Shown here piece after piece: positions 1-9,284 of a stretch of 64,000 bases of DNA; position 1 is the first letter of the stretch, and each line of letters starts with the position of its first letter. Source of the DNA: Halodesulfovibrio aestuarii (lineage in GTDB: Bacteria > Desulfobacterota > Desulfovibrionia > Desulfovibrionales > Desulfovibrionaceae); the NCBI RefSeq assembly GCF_050571805.1, contig NZ_CP192219.1. One strand, 5' to 3'. Made by a program: the position numbers and the translations under genes. The notes under the pieces are model-generated. The model had not been told where the DNA came from and did not search any database. It saw only the letters and a list, made by a program, of their open reading frames with translations.

Positions 1-2283
1 CCATTCATAATCCGTGATTTTTCCAAATGTATTTTGTGTGGGCGTTGTGTGCAGGCATGTAAGGACGTGCAGGTGAACAACGCCATAGATTATGGATATC
101 GCGGCAGCGACGCAAAAATTATTGCGAAATGTGACTTGCCGTTAGGTGATTCAGACTGTGTTTTTTGCGGTGAGTGCTTGCAGGTTTGTCCTGTGGGGGC
201 GCTTAGTTTGAAGAAGGCACGCCAGAAGCCGCGAGTCTGTGAAACCGAAGTTGTTCGTACAACTTGTGCATACTGCGGCGTCGGTTGTCAGATGAATTTG
301 CATGTAAAAGATAATATTGTGCAGATGGTTAACGGGGTGGATGCAGTTCCGAACAATGGCAGCCTGTGTGTAAAAGGCCGCTTTGGAATGCAGTTTATTA
401 ATTCAGACGAGCGGCTGACAACACCGCTTATCCGTAAAGACGGCGAGCTTATTCCTGCGGAATGGGATGAGGCGTTAAATCTGATTGCAGAAAAGTTAGG
501 CGGGTATAAAGCAGAAAATGGTGCAGACTCCATAGGTGTTCTTGCCTCCGCCCGTTGTACTAATGAAGAAAATTATCTTTTCCAAAAATTTGCACGCGCA
601 GTTATCGGGACAAATAATGTCGACCACTGCGCACGGTACTGACACTCTCCTACAGTAGCCGGTCTGGCTGCTGCGTTTGGAAGTGGTGCTGCGACAAACC
701 CTATTGATGACCTGAAGAATGCCGATACGGTGCTTCTTACAGGTTCAAATATTACTGAGAACCATCCTGTGCTGGGAGCTGCTCTCAAGCGTGCAATCAC
801 ACAGCACGGGACTAAACTGATTGTGTCAGACCCGCGCAATATTGATGTCGTGCGTTTTGCAGATGTCTGGCTACGGTCCCAGCCGGGGACAGATGTTATC
901 TGGATTAACGCACTTGCGCATGTGATAGTGCGCGATGGTCTGCACGATCAGGAGTATATCGATGAACGCACTGAAGAATTCACAACCTATTCGCAATCCC
1001 TTGCGCAGTTCACTCCGGAGTACGCAGAGAAGATGTGCGGTATTCCGGTTGCTGACCTTGAAAAAGCAGCGCACCTGTACGCCAAAGGGCGAGGTGCCAT
1101 CCTCTACTGTATGGGAATCACCCAGCACGTAAGCGGAACAGACAACGTAAAGGCGCTCGCGAACCTTTCTATGTTGTGCGGTAACATAGGTGTAAAAGGT
1201 GGTGGATTGAATCCCTTACGCGGGCAAAATAATGTGCAGGGTGCCTGTGATATGGGCGCACTTCCGGTTACTTATCCAGCGTATGGAAAGGTTACAGATG
1301 ATGCCGTTCGTGCCCGTTTTGAAGCAGCTTGGAATGTAAAACTTTCTGCTGAAAAAGGCATGACATCACGGCAAATGTTTGATGCTGTGGAGGCCGGGGC
1401 TCTCAAGGCTATGTACCTTATTGGTGAAAACCCCGTTGTTTCCCACGCGAATTCAACTCATGCTGTGCATTGTTTAGAGAAAATTCCGTTCCTTGTAGTG
1501 CAGGATATTTTCTTGACTGAAACTGCTAAACTTGCAGATGTGGTGCTTCCTGCTGCATGTTTTGCAGAAAAAAACGGTACCTTCAGTAATACAGAAAGAC
1601 GTGTCCAGCGTGTGCGTAAGGCCGTAACTCCGCCACAGGGTGCCCGTGATGACGCGCAAATTGTGTGTGACATTGCTGCTAAAATGGGGGCAAAACTGGC
1701 ACCGGAAGGCGGCAAAAACCCAGCAGCTATATTTGAAGCGATGACATCCGTAACGCCTTCATACGCAGGTATAAACTACAAGCGAATTGAAGACTCAGGT
1801 ATCCAGTGGCCGTGTCCTGATGCAGAAAGTAAAGGGACAGAGATTCTCCATGTGGGCAAGTTCGTTCGCGGAAAGGGAAAATTTCACCCTGTACACTATG
1901 TAGCACCTGCTGAAGTTGTTGATGAGCGGTATCCGCTAATACTTACAACGGGTCGAGTCTTATATCAATATCACACGGGAACAATGACACGTAAAGCCAT
2001 CGGGCTTGCTGCGGTAGTTCCTTCTGCATATATAGAAATGAGCAGCAAAGATGCTGCTAAGTATGGAGTTGGCAACGGTGATATGGTAAAAGTATCTTCC
2101 CGTCGTGGCTCTATTAACGTTGCTGTTCAGCTTTCTGAAAAAGCAGTAGACGGAACTGTGTTTATTCCGTTCCACTTTGCTGAAGCTGCTGCTAACGTAC
2201 TTACAAACAGCGCAGAATGTCCTGAATCTGGCATTGCAGAGGTTAAGGTATGTGCTGTTGCTATTGAACCAGTCGGTGACTAG
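1..2283 (+). CDS. fdhA: Formate dehydrogenase alpha subunit, selenocysteine-containing (5' end outside window)
   Basis: Molybdo/tungsto-bis-PGD oxidoreductase that oxidises formate to CO2. The reading frame is open from base 1, so the N-terminus is cut off by the window edge; 760 residues are visible. First come two ferredoxin-like 4Fe-4S motifs (CILCGRCVQAC and CVFCGECLQVC), then the CAYCGVGC cluster motif of the catalytic domain. The in-frame TGA at 640-642 follows HCARY and is followed by HSPTVAGL, exactly where formate dehydrogenases carry Sec or Cys. The frame continues without interruption to the TAG at 2281-2283, so this is one recoded gene and not two broken ones. The C-terminal part contains the molybdopterin-dinucleotide binding domain (LILTTGRVLYQYHTGTM). 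The extra N-terminal Fe-S domains suggest a NuoG-like, soluble NAD- or hydrogenase-coupled type; this is inference because the partner genes lie upstream. Confidence 0.93.
640..680 (+). promoter_or_regulatory. SECIS element and recoded UGA of fdhA
   Basis: The TGA at 640-642 is followed by an 8-bp stem (653-660 CAGTAGCC with 666-673 GGCTGCTG, one G.U pair) capped by the loop GGTCT. The loop begins 18 bases after the UGA. Position and the apical GGUCU match the bacterial fdhF-type SECIS bound by SelB. The fold was done by eye. Confidence 0.85.
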
Positions 2284-2319
2284 ACTAACGTCTGGAAACC
2301 ATAACAACCACATATGGAA

Positions 2320-2354
2320 GAAGCGGGTCCGCAGTACTACTGTGGACCCGCTTC
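2320..2354. terminator. Hairpin terminator after fdhA
   Basis: A nearly perfect inverted repeat (GAAGCGGGTCCGCAG with CTGTGGACCCGCTTC) lies 37 bases after the fdhA stop. The U-tract is poor on both strands, so termination may be imperfect. Confidence 0.6.
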
Positions 2355-2448
2355 TACGTTGTTTTCGAAACAAAATACGGAAGGGAATGTCTGTTCGTAA
2401 ATCAGAATAGATATACAGGCCGTGTCTGTTGCCTATCGTGCAGGCTCG

Positions 2449-2913
2449 TTATTCGGGGAGTGTGTTTGGATCAAGAATGTATGGAGTCATCAGTTTGGAA
2501 CCTTTGTATACCACAAAGCTTTCCACAGAACGGATACCATCAATTTTGGCCATTTCTTCAGAATAAAATTCAAGTAGTCCATATCCGTCACGAAGAAGCA
2601 GCGTCAAAATAATATCGAACCGTCCAGTTACAACAGCACTGGAAACAACTCCGCGTAGCTGACTTAGTTCTTGGCACTTTGCAAAAAGATCGCGCTCATC
2701 AAGTAAAACACCTGTAAATACCATGGTGTGACCAGGCAGTTTTTCCACATCAAGCCGCGCGACAATATCCATCACGCCTTCTTTTTGCATTTTATTAATA
2801 CGTGAACGTACGGTGTTTTCCGCAACCGCAAGTTCCTGTGCAATTTCTCTGAAAGACTTACGTCCCTCAAGAAGTTGTCCAGCGATTTGAAAGCTTAGTT
2901 TATCAATTTTCAT
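2449..2913 (-). CDS. Lrp/AsnC-family transcriptional regulator
   Basis: A 154-residue DNA-binding regulator. The N-terminal helix-turn-helix is at about residues 1-50 (SFREIAQELAVAENTVRSRI), followed by a RAM/ligand-binding domain (VVTGRFDIILTLLLRDGYGL). Members of this family sense amino acids or other small metabolites. The start was placed at MKIDKL because GGAGGG lies 5 bases upstream of that ATG; the longer open frame upstream has no ribosome site. The gene converges with fdhA. There is no sequence evidence for a specific ligand, and a link to formate metabolism is only positional. Confidence 0.85.
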   Translation of the reverse strand: MKIDKLSFQIAGQLLEGRKSFREIAQELAVAENTVRSRINKMQKEGVMDIVARLDVEKLPGHTMVFTGVLLDERDLFAKCQELSQLRGVVSSAVVTGRFDIILTLLLRDGYGLLEFYSEEMAKIDGIRSVESFVVYKGSKLMTPYILDPNTLPE

Positions 2914-3079
2914 ACATTCCCTCCGGTTACGGCTTTGTTCTTTTGCAGGCATAATAAGATTTATGAATGACAAAGCGATAGTGCTCCTATTGATACTAAT
3001 TTTTACAAAAAAATTCAATAACACCGGATAAAAAGTGAGTATTTCTTCATTCGGGTATCAGCGCCAGATTTAGAAATGC

Positions 3080-3109
3080 AGAAACGCCGTCAATATGCAC
3101 GGCGTTTCT
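3080..3109. terminator. Hairpin between the Lrp gene and the Mla-type operon
   Basis: AGAAACGCCGT (3080-3090) and ACGGCGTTTCT (3099-3109) form an 11-bp stem with an 8-base loop. It lies 53 bases beyond the stop of the minus-strand lipoprotein gene and probably terminates that operon. There is no long U-tract. Confidence 0.5.
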
Positions 3110-3162
3110 ATAAGGATTGTTTGCTCCGCTCATGTAGCGCTATGCTCCAGTTATATGAAATT

Positions 3163-3843
3163 TTAATTTCCGTCAGAACTGTTGGGCGTTGCATTTTTTG
3201 TTTCGTGTATCTCATTCTTTTTAATAGTAGCTGTCACCCATGTATTCATATTGGAAAGAAGTGTTTCTACTGTGCTGTTGAATGATGCAACAATCGGTTC
3301 AAGTCCTTGTCCAGAGGCTGTCTGGTTTCCTGCAAAAACAGATGAAGCAACGGGTTGGGAAACTTTGTCGTTATCAATAAGCCAGCAATTTAGTGTGATG
3401 TAGATGTGTGGCGGAGTTTTTTTTGCAGTATATCGGGCATAGAATTCTTCAATACTCCAAACCAGTTTGTAGTCAGCAGATATGCCCGGTTGTGCATTGT
3501 TAAATGAACGGATTTTTTGTGTAGAGTTGAGTGAGTGGATAGCAGCACTTAGCATCATTTCAGGAAGAGCTGTCGCCCATTGTCCTTTGGCGTAGTAAAG
3601 CACTTTTTGATTTGACTGGATGACGGCAATGCCTGTTGAGTTGAGAAAAGCATTCGCCTGCGGTCGGTCCACAGCGATTGTTGGTACGGAATGTGTTGCT
3701 GTGCGGGCAGGTGTGTCTGTTGAAACCGCCAACATATAGTGTTCTGATGCAGCTGGTGGTTTTAAGCCGAGGTCAATTGCACAGCCTGAGCATACTACAA
3801 GTACTAATGACAGAATAAGTAGTCTAACGATAAGTTTGCGCAT
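3163..3843 (-). CDS. ABC-type transport auxiliary lipoprotein (PqiC-like)
   Basis: A 226-residue predicted outer-membrane or periplasmic lipoprotein. The N-terminus is a hydrophobic signal peptide ending in a lipobox-like VCSGC, so Cys21 would be lipidated. The remainder resembles the ABC_trans_aux family (PqiC/YmbA type), which accompanies MCE-domain lipid transporters; recognition rests on overall pattern and context, not on a catalytic motif. It is the last gene of a four-gene minus-strand operon, 8 bases after the MCE gene. It probably docks the MCE complex to the outer membrane. Confidence 0.7.
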   Translation of the reverse strand: MRKLIVRLLILSLVLVVCSGCAIDLGLKPPAASEHYMLAVSTDTPARTATHSVPTIAVDRPQANAFLNSTGIAVIQSNQKVLYYAKGQWATALPEMMLSAAIHSLNSTQKIRSFNNAQPGISADYKLVWSIEEFYARYTAKKTPPHIYITLNCWLIDNDKVSQPVASSVFAGNQTASGQGLEPIVASFNSTVETLLSNMNTWVTATIKKNEIHETKNATPNSSDGN

Positions 3844-3851
3844 GCATGCTC

Positions 3852-4775
3852 CTATGGCGTTTGATATTCAGGTACTGTTTTTCCAAGCAGGAATTGCTTC
3901 GGATTGCTGTTCAGCTTTTGCGCAATATTTTCCAGCGTATCAACAAGAGTCCTGCTCTCGTTTACCAATGAAGTGAGGTCGTCCAGACCGCTTTTGCTGA
4001 AACGAGTCAGTCCGGGTTCCATATTTTTTACAAGCAGGTCTATTCGTTTCACGAGGATTCCAATTTTATTGGTCGCAGGTGTGAGTTGCGTAGAAACGTA
4101 ATCATGGACAGACAGGGCTGTTTTTTCTGTTTCCGACATAGCATGCTGTGTTTGGGCTGCAGCGTTTTTGATATTGTCGAGGGCTGTCTGTATATCAGCT
4201 TCGCTTTTTACCAGCAGATTAGAGAATGAAGCTATATTGGCTAAAAAGTCTTTCACATTTTTTCGATTTTCCGGATCAACGACTTTCCTGAGATCTTCCA
4301 GAAGTTTCTTTCCGGTAGTAAGCATCTCAGGCAAGGCGCTGATGAGTTCGTTAATAGGTGATGGAACTGTTTTAATAAGCGGGATGTTTCCTTTGTACAG
4401 TGGCTTAAGTAGAGGGCTTGTTGCTGTCCCTCCGGAGATGAAAACAGCTGATTGTCCTGTAATGCCTATCGGAATAAGTTTGGCTTTCGAGTCGTCGCGG
4501 ATAGGTGTACCACGAGTGACAAGAATACGTACCCGAATCTCTTCAGGCTTGTCTTTATTCAGCATAATCGCAGTAACTTTGCCTACCCGAACCCCGTTAA
4601 GGAGTACCGGGTTAGAGATTGAAAGCCCGTTAACGCTGCGCAGAAACATTATATCATAGGGCAGATCATTAGAGTCTGAACTGTTTCCGGCTCCCCAAAG
4701 TATGAACCCGAATCCAAATACAAAAGCTGAGATGATGAAGACGCCTACAATGATGAAGTGTGCTCGTGTTTCCAT
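3852..4775 (-). CDS. MlaD-family (MCE domain) phospholipid transport protein
   Basis: A 307-residue periplasmic substrate-binding component of an Mla-like ABC system. It has an N-terminal membrane anchor (residues about 5-28), then one MCE domain with the core VNGLSISNPVLLNGVRVGKV, followed by a long helical C-terminal region that may form the tunnel extension. The start METRAHF was chosen because GGGAGGA lies 7 bases upstream; the longer frame would overlap the ATPase gene by more than 130 bases. The start codon lies one base beyond the ATPase stop, indicating translational coupling. Confidence 0.86.
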   Translation of the reverse strand: METRAHFIIVGVFIISAFVFGFGFILWGAGNSSDSNDLPYDIMFLRSVNGLSISNPVLLNGVRVGKVTAIMLNKDKPEEIRVRILVTRGTPIRDDSKAKLIPIGITGQSAVFISGGTATSPLLKPLYKGNIPLIKTVPSPINELISALPEMLTTGKKLLEDLRKVVDPENRKNVKDFLANIASFSNLLVKSEADIQTALDNIKNAAAQTQHAMSETEKTALSVHDYVSTQLTPATNKIGILVKRIDLLVKNMEPGLTRFSKSGLDDLTSLVNESRTLVDTLENIAQKLNSNPKQFLLGKTVPEYQTP

Positions 4776-4776
4776 T

Positions 4777-5553
4777 CTATTCCTCCCCGCAAGGCTCCTT
4801 TTTCGCGCTTCGTCCGCGAGGCCCGTTGAAATAATCTTGAATCCATGGATATGGATTTGATGCAAGCTCTTCCACCGTTCCAATGGCATAAATACGCTTT
4901 TCAGCAAGGACGGCTACTCTGTCACAGATGGTGTTTAGTGTGTCCAAATCATGTGTAACGAGAAAAACCGTAAATCCTAGTGCATGCTGTAACGTTTTTA
5001 ATAGGTTATCAAATGATCCTGCTGTGATAGGATCCAGTCCCGCTGTTGGCTCATCTAAAAAAAGTATTTCAGGATCCATCGCCAAAGCTCTGGCCAAACT
5101 TGCGCGTTTGCGCATGCCGCCTGAAAGCTCAGAAGGCATAAGGGTTGCTGATTCAACAGGCAAACCTGCCAAAAAAATCTTCAGCAACGCTATCTCCTTC
5201 CGCGTGTTACTGCTGAGTTTTGTGTATTCCTTGAGGGCAACTTCAACGTTTTCCATGACGGTTAATGAGGAATACAGTGCCCCATCTTGAAACAACACTC
5301 CCCAGCGTTGTTCGATTTTGTGTTTCTCTTTTACGTTGAGCAGATGGTATTGTTTGCCAAAAATTTCAATCTTTCCCTGCGTGTAGTTGTTTAACCCAAG
5401 AATTGTCCTAAGAAGGACGGATTTTCCTGAGCCAGAGCCACCAATAACGCCTATGATTTCTCCGTGGTAAACATCAAGATCGAGATGCTCATGAATGACC
5501 TTGGTTCCGTACTGTGTTTTTACATCGCGTAGGGAAAGAATGATGTCGTTCAT
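4777..5553 (-). CDS. ABC transporter ATPase, MlaF-like
   Basis: A 258-residue cytoplasmic ATPase that would power lipid movement through the adjacent MlaE permease. Visible motifs are Walker A GGSGSGKS, signature LSGGMRKR, Walker B EILFLDEPTAGLDP and switch His in VTHD. The GMRKR signature is typical of the MlaF/Ttg2A group. It starts 2 bases after the permease gene and is followed directly by the MCE gene. Substrate direction (phospholipid import versus export) cannot be decided from sequence. Confidence 0.9.
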   Translation of the reverse strand: MNDIILSLRDVKTQYGTKVIHEHLDLDVYHGEIIGVIGGSGSGKSVLLRTILGLNNYTQGKIEIFGKQYHLLNVKEKHKIEQRWGVLFQDGALYSSLTVMENVEVALKEYTKLSSNTRKEIALLKIFLAGLPVESATLMPSELSGGMRKRASLARALAMDPEILFLDEPTAGLDPITAGSFDNLLKTLQHALGFTVFLVTHDLDTLNTICDRVAVLAEKRIYAIGTVEELASNPYPWIQDYFNGPRGRSAKKEPCGEE

Positions 5554-5555
5554 GG

Positions 5556-6689
5556 CTAGATCCCCATATTTGCAAAAAAGATAGCGAAGCCTGCATCAAT
5601 AACTATGACAGCAAAGATGGATTCAATTACGGACGTCGTTGTGAGTCTGCCGACAGACTCAGCACTTCCTGTCACCTGCATTCCTTGAAAACACCCTATT
5701 GTTGCAATGACGATAGCAAAAAATGGTGCTTTGATTATACCTACATAAAAATCCCATATGTTGAGAGTCTCGTGAAGACGGATGATGAATCCGTGGAGAC
5801 CTATATCCAGTGATTGCCAGACCATGAGCGCACCGCCGAGCAGCCCCATCATATCCGCAATAAATCCGAGAATCGGAAGCATAATAAGAAGTGCAAGCAC
5901 TCGCGGAAGAACTAGTGTGTCTACAGGGTCAAGTCCGGATGTTTTCATTGCATAGATCTCTTCATTAGAGATCATTGCGCCGATTTGCGCTGTAAATGCT
6001 GAACCGGAACGGCCCGCAATTACGATTGCCGTTAGAAGGATGCCGAGCTCGCGGAGGACGGATATTTGAACTAGTTGTATAACAAAGACCTGTGCGCCGA
6101 ATTTTTGCAGCTGCTGTGCTCCCATGTAGGCAAGAACCATCCCAATAAGAAAAGAAAGCAGTGCAATGATGGGGATACCACGTAATCCTACATGTTCCAG
6201 ATGGTAGAACAACGCAGTTGTTCTGAATCGCCGAGGTCTGATGCTGGAGCGCAGAAGGGCGGTCACAACCTCACCGAGAAATCCGATAATATTTAAGGTG
6301 ATCTTACATTGTTCAATGAAGTTTCGTCCCGTATCATTGAAGATGGATATATAGAACGGTACGGGTTTGGGGGCTTCAATATCTTTTGTACGTTTTTCAA
6401 CTGTTGTCAGTAGAATTTGATTTTTTTCTTCGGCTCCGGAAATAGAACACTGTTTTCCTTCAGTGACAGCTTTCCGGCGGTATTGTTCAATAAGCCATGC
6501 ACCGTTAGTGTCGAGCCTCGCAATGTTTGCAATGTCGACCACAATAGAGCGTGCTGCATTCAGTACGGAGTCCATAAAAAGACGCTCAACTGAATCCAGA
6601 TGTAAGGTTGTCCACGTACCGGCAAGGAAAATGCTTGTTTCCTCAGGTGTGCTCTGGACTTCAAAAGACGGGGCCTGTTGTGTTGTCAT
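5556..6689 (-). CDS. MlaE-type ABC permease with N-terminal STAS domain
   Basis: A 377-residue integral membrane protein. Residues about 1-100 resemble a STAS domain (IVVDIANIARLDTNGAWLIEQYRR), equivalent to the separate MlaB protein of enterobacteria. From about residue 125 the MlaE permease domain follows, with 5-6 membrane segments and the family's conserved core RELGILLTAIVIAGRSGSAF and EEIYAMKTSG. It is the first gene of the operon permease - ATPase - MCE protein - lipoprotein. The fusion removes the need for a free MlaB gene, and none is present. No strong ribosome site is visible before its ATG. Confidence 0.9.
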   Translation of the reverse strand: MTTQQAPSFEVQSTPEETSIFLAGTWTTLHLDSVERLFMDSVLNAARSIVVDIANIARLDTNGAWLIEQYRRKAVTEGKQCSISGAEEKNQILLTTVEKRTKDIEAPKPVPFYISIFNDTGRNFIEQCKITLNIIGFLGEVVTALLRSSIRPRRFRTTALFYHLEHVGLRGIPIIALLSFLIGMVLAYMGAQQLQKFGAQVFVIQLVQISVLRELGILLTAIVIAGRSGSAFTAQIGAMISNEEIYAMKTSGLDPVDTLVLPRVLALLIMLPILGFIADMMGLLGGALMVWQSLDIGLHGFIIRLHETLNIWDFYVGIIKAPFFAIVIATIGCFQGMQVTGSAESVGRLTTTSVIESIFAVIVIDAGFAIFFANMGI

Positions 6690-6816
6690 AGTTATTATCT
6701 GGGTATTAGTAGAAAATAGTGTGAGTACAATACCATACTCTGAGTGCTCTCTTGAATGCTATACACTGAAAAATACTTAATACTCTTAAAAGACAGGAGC
6801 TAATCGGAAGCAGGAG

Positions 6817-6853
6817 ACAAAAAAAAAGCCCTGCGGCAAATGCGCAGGGCTTT
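6817..6853 (-). terminator. Intrinsic terminator of the sulP gene
   Basis: AAAGCCCTGCG (6825-6835) pairs with CGCAGGGCTTT (6843-6853). Read on the minus strand the stem is followed by a run of at least seven U residues, 16 bases after the SulP stop codon. Confidence 0.88.
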
Positions 6854-6869
6854 GATGGAGCTATGTATT

Positions 6870-8567
6870 TTAAACCATAACCTGTTGGGTCGGAGAAGAT
6901 GGTGGCTCCTGAGTAAACTCATGAGCTTTAGACCATGCGGTACCAAAAGAGTGACAGATGTCGTCGTTGCTGATGAAAGAAAGCAGGCCGAATCGAATCA
7001 TTTGCTTTTGAATGGAAGGATCAACTCCAGAGAAGAGTACGTGAACATGAAGATGTTGCATTTGACGCAGAACTAATTCAAGAGCGTGCAATGCCGTTGC
7101 ATCAATGGTGTGAACATGACGCATTCTAAAAATAATCACACGCGGTGGTTTGCGCATTAAAGAAAATGTCTGTGAAAAGCGGTCTGCACAGCCGAAGAAG
7201 AATGGGCCGTTGATTTCATAGACTTCAATATCACTATTCCACGAAGGTGAACGCTTAACAGGAGCTGCGGTTGCGCGTTCCCAGTTTTGAAATTTGGTTG
7301 CGTCGCTAATTCGTCCAATTAAAAGCAATGCTGCGAGTACAACACCGAATTGCACGCCCACAGTCAGGTCTATAAGGACCGTAAGTAAAAATGTGGAAAC
7401 CATAACCGCGACATCTGACTTAGGAGCACGAAGGGTATGGATGAACTTAGGAAGTTCACTCATGTCCCATGCAACGTACGTCAGAACTCCGGCAAGGCTT
7501 GCAAGTGGAATTGCAGAAGCTACCGGCGCAAAAAACTTAACGAATAATGCGAGAACAATTGCGTGTACCATACCAGAGACAGGTGAGAATGCACCCGCGC
7601 GGATGTTTGTTGCGGTACGGGCAATTGCACCAGTTGCAGGGATACCCCCGAAGAACGATGATGCAATGTTTGCAACGCCTTGTCCAATGAGCTCTGTTGA
7701 AGAGTGATGACGTTCACCGGTCATTCCGTCAGCCACAACTGCACTCAAAAGAGATTCGATAGCAGCAAGCAGAGCGATGGTCACAGCGTCCGGAAACATC
7801 GTCACAGCGAGTGATGTAATATTGGTTGGCAGAGAAAATGATGGCAGTTCTGCGGGGATGCCACCAAAGCGTGTTCCAATAGTTGCAACATCAAGGCCGC
7901 CGAAAATCGCTACGGCAGAGGCGACTAAAATACCTGCAATATGTGATGGGAAGCGCGGGAATAATTTGCGCGTTAAGAATATTGTTACAAGCGTTACCCC
8001 GGCTACAGTAATGGAGTCCACATGCGCTGTAGGTGTTGCATGTGCCAGTGCGCTTATTTTTGGGATAAATGATGCCGGTATGTCTGTTAGATGCAGCCCG
8101 AGCAAGTCTTTAATCTGCGTTGTAAAAATAAGCAGGGCGATACCGGTGGTGAAGCCGGTTGTTACTGGGTATGGAATGAACTTGAGCAGTCGTCCTAATC
8201 CACAAAACCCCATGATAAGTAATATGACACCCGCCATACATGTTGCCACTACAAGTCCTTCATAGCCATGTCTGGCTATAATACCTGCAACGATAACAAC
8301 GAAGGCCCCGGTAGGACCGCCGATTTGAAAACGGGAGCCGCCGATAGCGGAAATAATGAAGCCAGCTACGATGGCTGTAAAAAGTCCTCGTTCTGGTGAG
8401 CAACCACTGGCAATAGCAAATGCCATAGCCAAAGGTAGAGCGACAATACCTACTGTTGATCCGGAAACGATATCTTTGACAAATTGTGAAAGATTATAGC
8501 CGGAAGCAAAAGTGGTGAGCAGCGCAGGGCGAAATGTTCGCCTGCTGAAAAGAGCGTATGAACGCAC
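6870..8567 (-). CDS. SulP-family anion transporter with C-terminal STAS domain
   Basis: A 565-residue membrane transporter of the SLC26/SulP family, with about 10-14 membrane segments. The N-terminal signature region GSTVGIVALPLAMAFAIASG and SRFQIGGPTGAF is clear, and a STAS domain occupies about residues 430-545 (MRHVHTIDATALHALE). Family substrates are sulfate, bicarbonate and other anions. In a sulfate reducer sulfate uptake is attractive, but bicarbonate cannot be excluded. The start is GTG at 8565-8567 because GGAGG lies 7 bases upstream; an ATG 14 codons earlier has no ribosome site. It is a single-gene unit with its own terminator. Confidence 0.9.
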   Translation of the reverse strand: MRSYALFSRRTFRPALLTTFASGYNLSQFVKDIVSGSTVGIVALPLAMAFAIASGCSPERGLFTAIVAGFIISAIGGSRFQIGGPTGAFVVIVAGIIARHGYEGLVVATCMAGVILLIMGFCGLGRLLKFIPYPVTTGFTTGIALLIFTTQIKDLLGLHLTDIPASFIPKISALAHATPTAHVDSITVAGVTLVTIFLTRKLFPRFPSHIAGILVASAVAIFGGLDVATIGTRFGGIPAELPSFSLPTNITSLAVTMFPDAVTIALLAAIESLLSAVVADGMTGERHHSSTELIGQGVANIASSFFGGIPATGAIARTATNIRAGAFSPVSGMVHAIVLALFVKFFAPVASAIPLASLAGVLTYVAWDMSELPKFIHTLRAPKSDVAVMVSTFLLTVLIDLTVGVQFGVVLAALLLIGRISDATKFQNWERATAAPVKRSPSWNSDIEVYEINGPFFFGCADRFSQTFSLMRKPPRVIIFRMRHVHTIDATALHALELVLRQMQHLHVHVLFSGVDPSIQKQMIRFGLLSFISNDDICHSFGTAWSKAHEFTQEPPSSPTQQVMV

Positions 8568-9284
8568 AATGCATCCTCCATGAGATAATAAAACACATAG
8601 GGTGGACACAGGCGCGGTCCGGTGAAAATTCGGATCGGTCTGGAGGTCTTCGCCGTATATTGAAGATGTAGTAGTTTGAAATACTAAGTATTCAGTCTTC
8701 AGTAACTAGCTGTAACTATTAAAAATATAAAAGTAAACTGTAGGCGCTTACTCACTTTTTTAAAGCAATACGGAAGGGTAATAGTGTGTTTTAAAGAATG
8801 ATGCAAGGAAGATTTGTAGATAAAAACGATAACATCGAATTAAACATTAATGTTAAAAGTAAAAACAATAATGTAAACCTACTGTACATTATTGTGAAAA
8901 TTAATGTTGTAACACTGAAGAGTGTAGTTTTGCATAACATACCGAAAGCACTATTTTTTGTCAGAAACGTAAAAAATATGTATTGCAGAGCTTGACCTTG
9001 TCTTGTTGCAACGTGTACTTGGTGCTGACTATAAAGATTGATCGCGCAACTGTACAAGCTGGCATCGTTACTGTATCGCTGCACACAACTTAGTATGTTT
9101 TGCAGTAGAAAATGAGAGCAACCATCCTAAGGGCGAGCAGTACTGTCACCTTTTTACCCTTACAATTCTCACTAGTAAGAGTGTTCCAAAATCTGTTTCA
9201 AAAACGGTTGAATCAGATATTGGACACTATTGTTTGTTATCTGGTGTAGGCGCGAGCACAAATGACCTATGGGGGTTACACATT
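8568..9284. other. AT-rich non-coding region with nested inverted repeats and a leader hairpin
   Basis: No convincing gene was found in these 717 bases between the divergent sulP and permease genes. It contains a perfect 11-bp inverted repeat ACAATAATGTA/TACATTATTGT (8865-8875, 8885-8895) flanked by AACATTAA/TTAATGTT (8843-8850, 8901-8908). A long hairpin at 9182-9226 lies just upstream of the permease start. Short open frames on both strands lack ribosome sites and are not called. Confidence 0.6.
9182..9226 (+). promoter_or_regulatory. Predicted leader hairpin upstream of amino-acid permease
   Basis: TGTTCCAAAATCTG (9182-9195) pairs with CAGATATTGGACA (9214-9226) with one bulge and one mismatch. 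Inside it TTCAA/TTGAA (9197-9201, 9208-9212) closes a 6-base loop. The structure ends 58 bases before the permease ATG and could be a leader RNA regulatory element; no known riboswitch class was recognised. Confidence 0.45.

Noticed and set aside
640..642. Nonsense mutation or pseudogene in fdhA
   Set aside because: Context is the Sec position, a SECIS follows, and the frame stays intact for a further 546 codons.
8791..9084. Short open frames on both strands in the sulP/permease gap
   Set aside because: No ribosome sites, AT-driven composition, overlapping inverted repeats.
9112..9249. A 45-codon leader frame before the aromatic permease
   Set aside because: No ribosome site and not enriched in Trp or Tyr, so not supported as an attenuation peptide.
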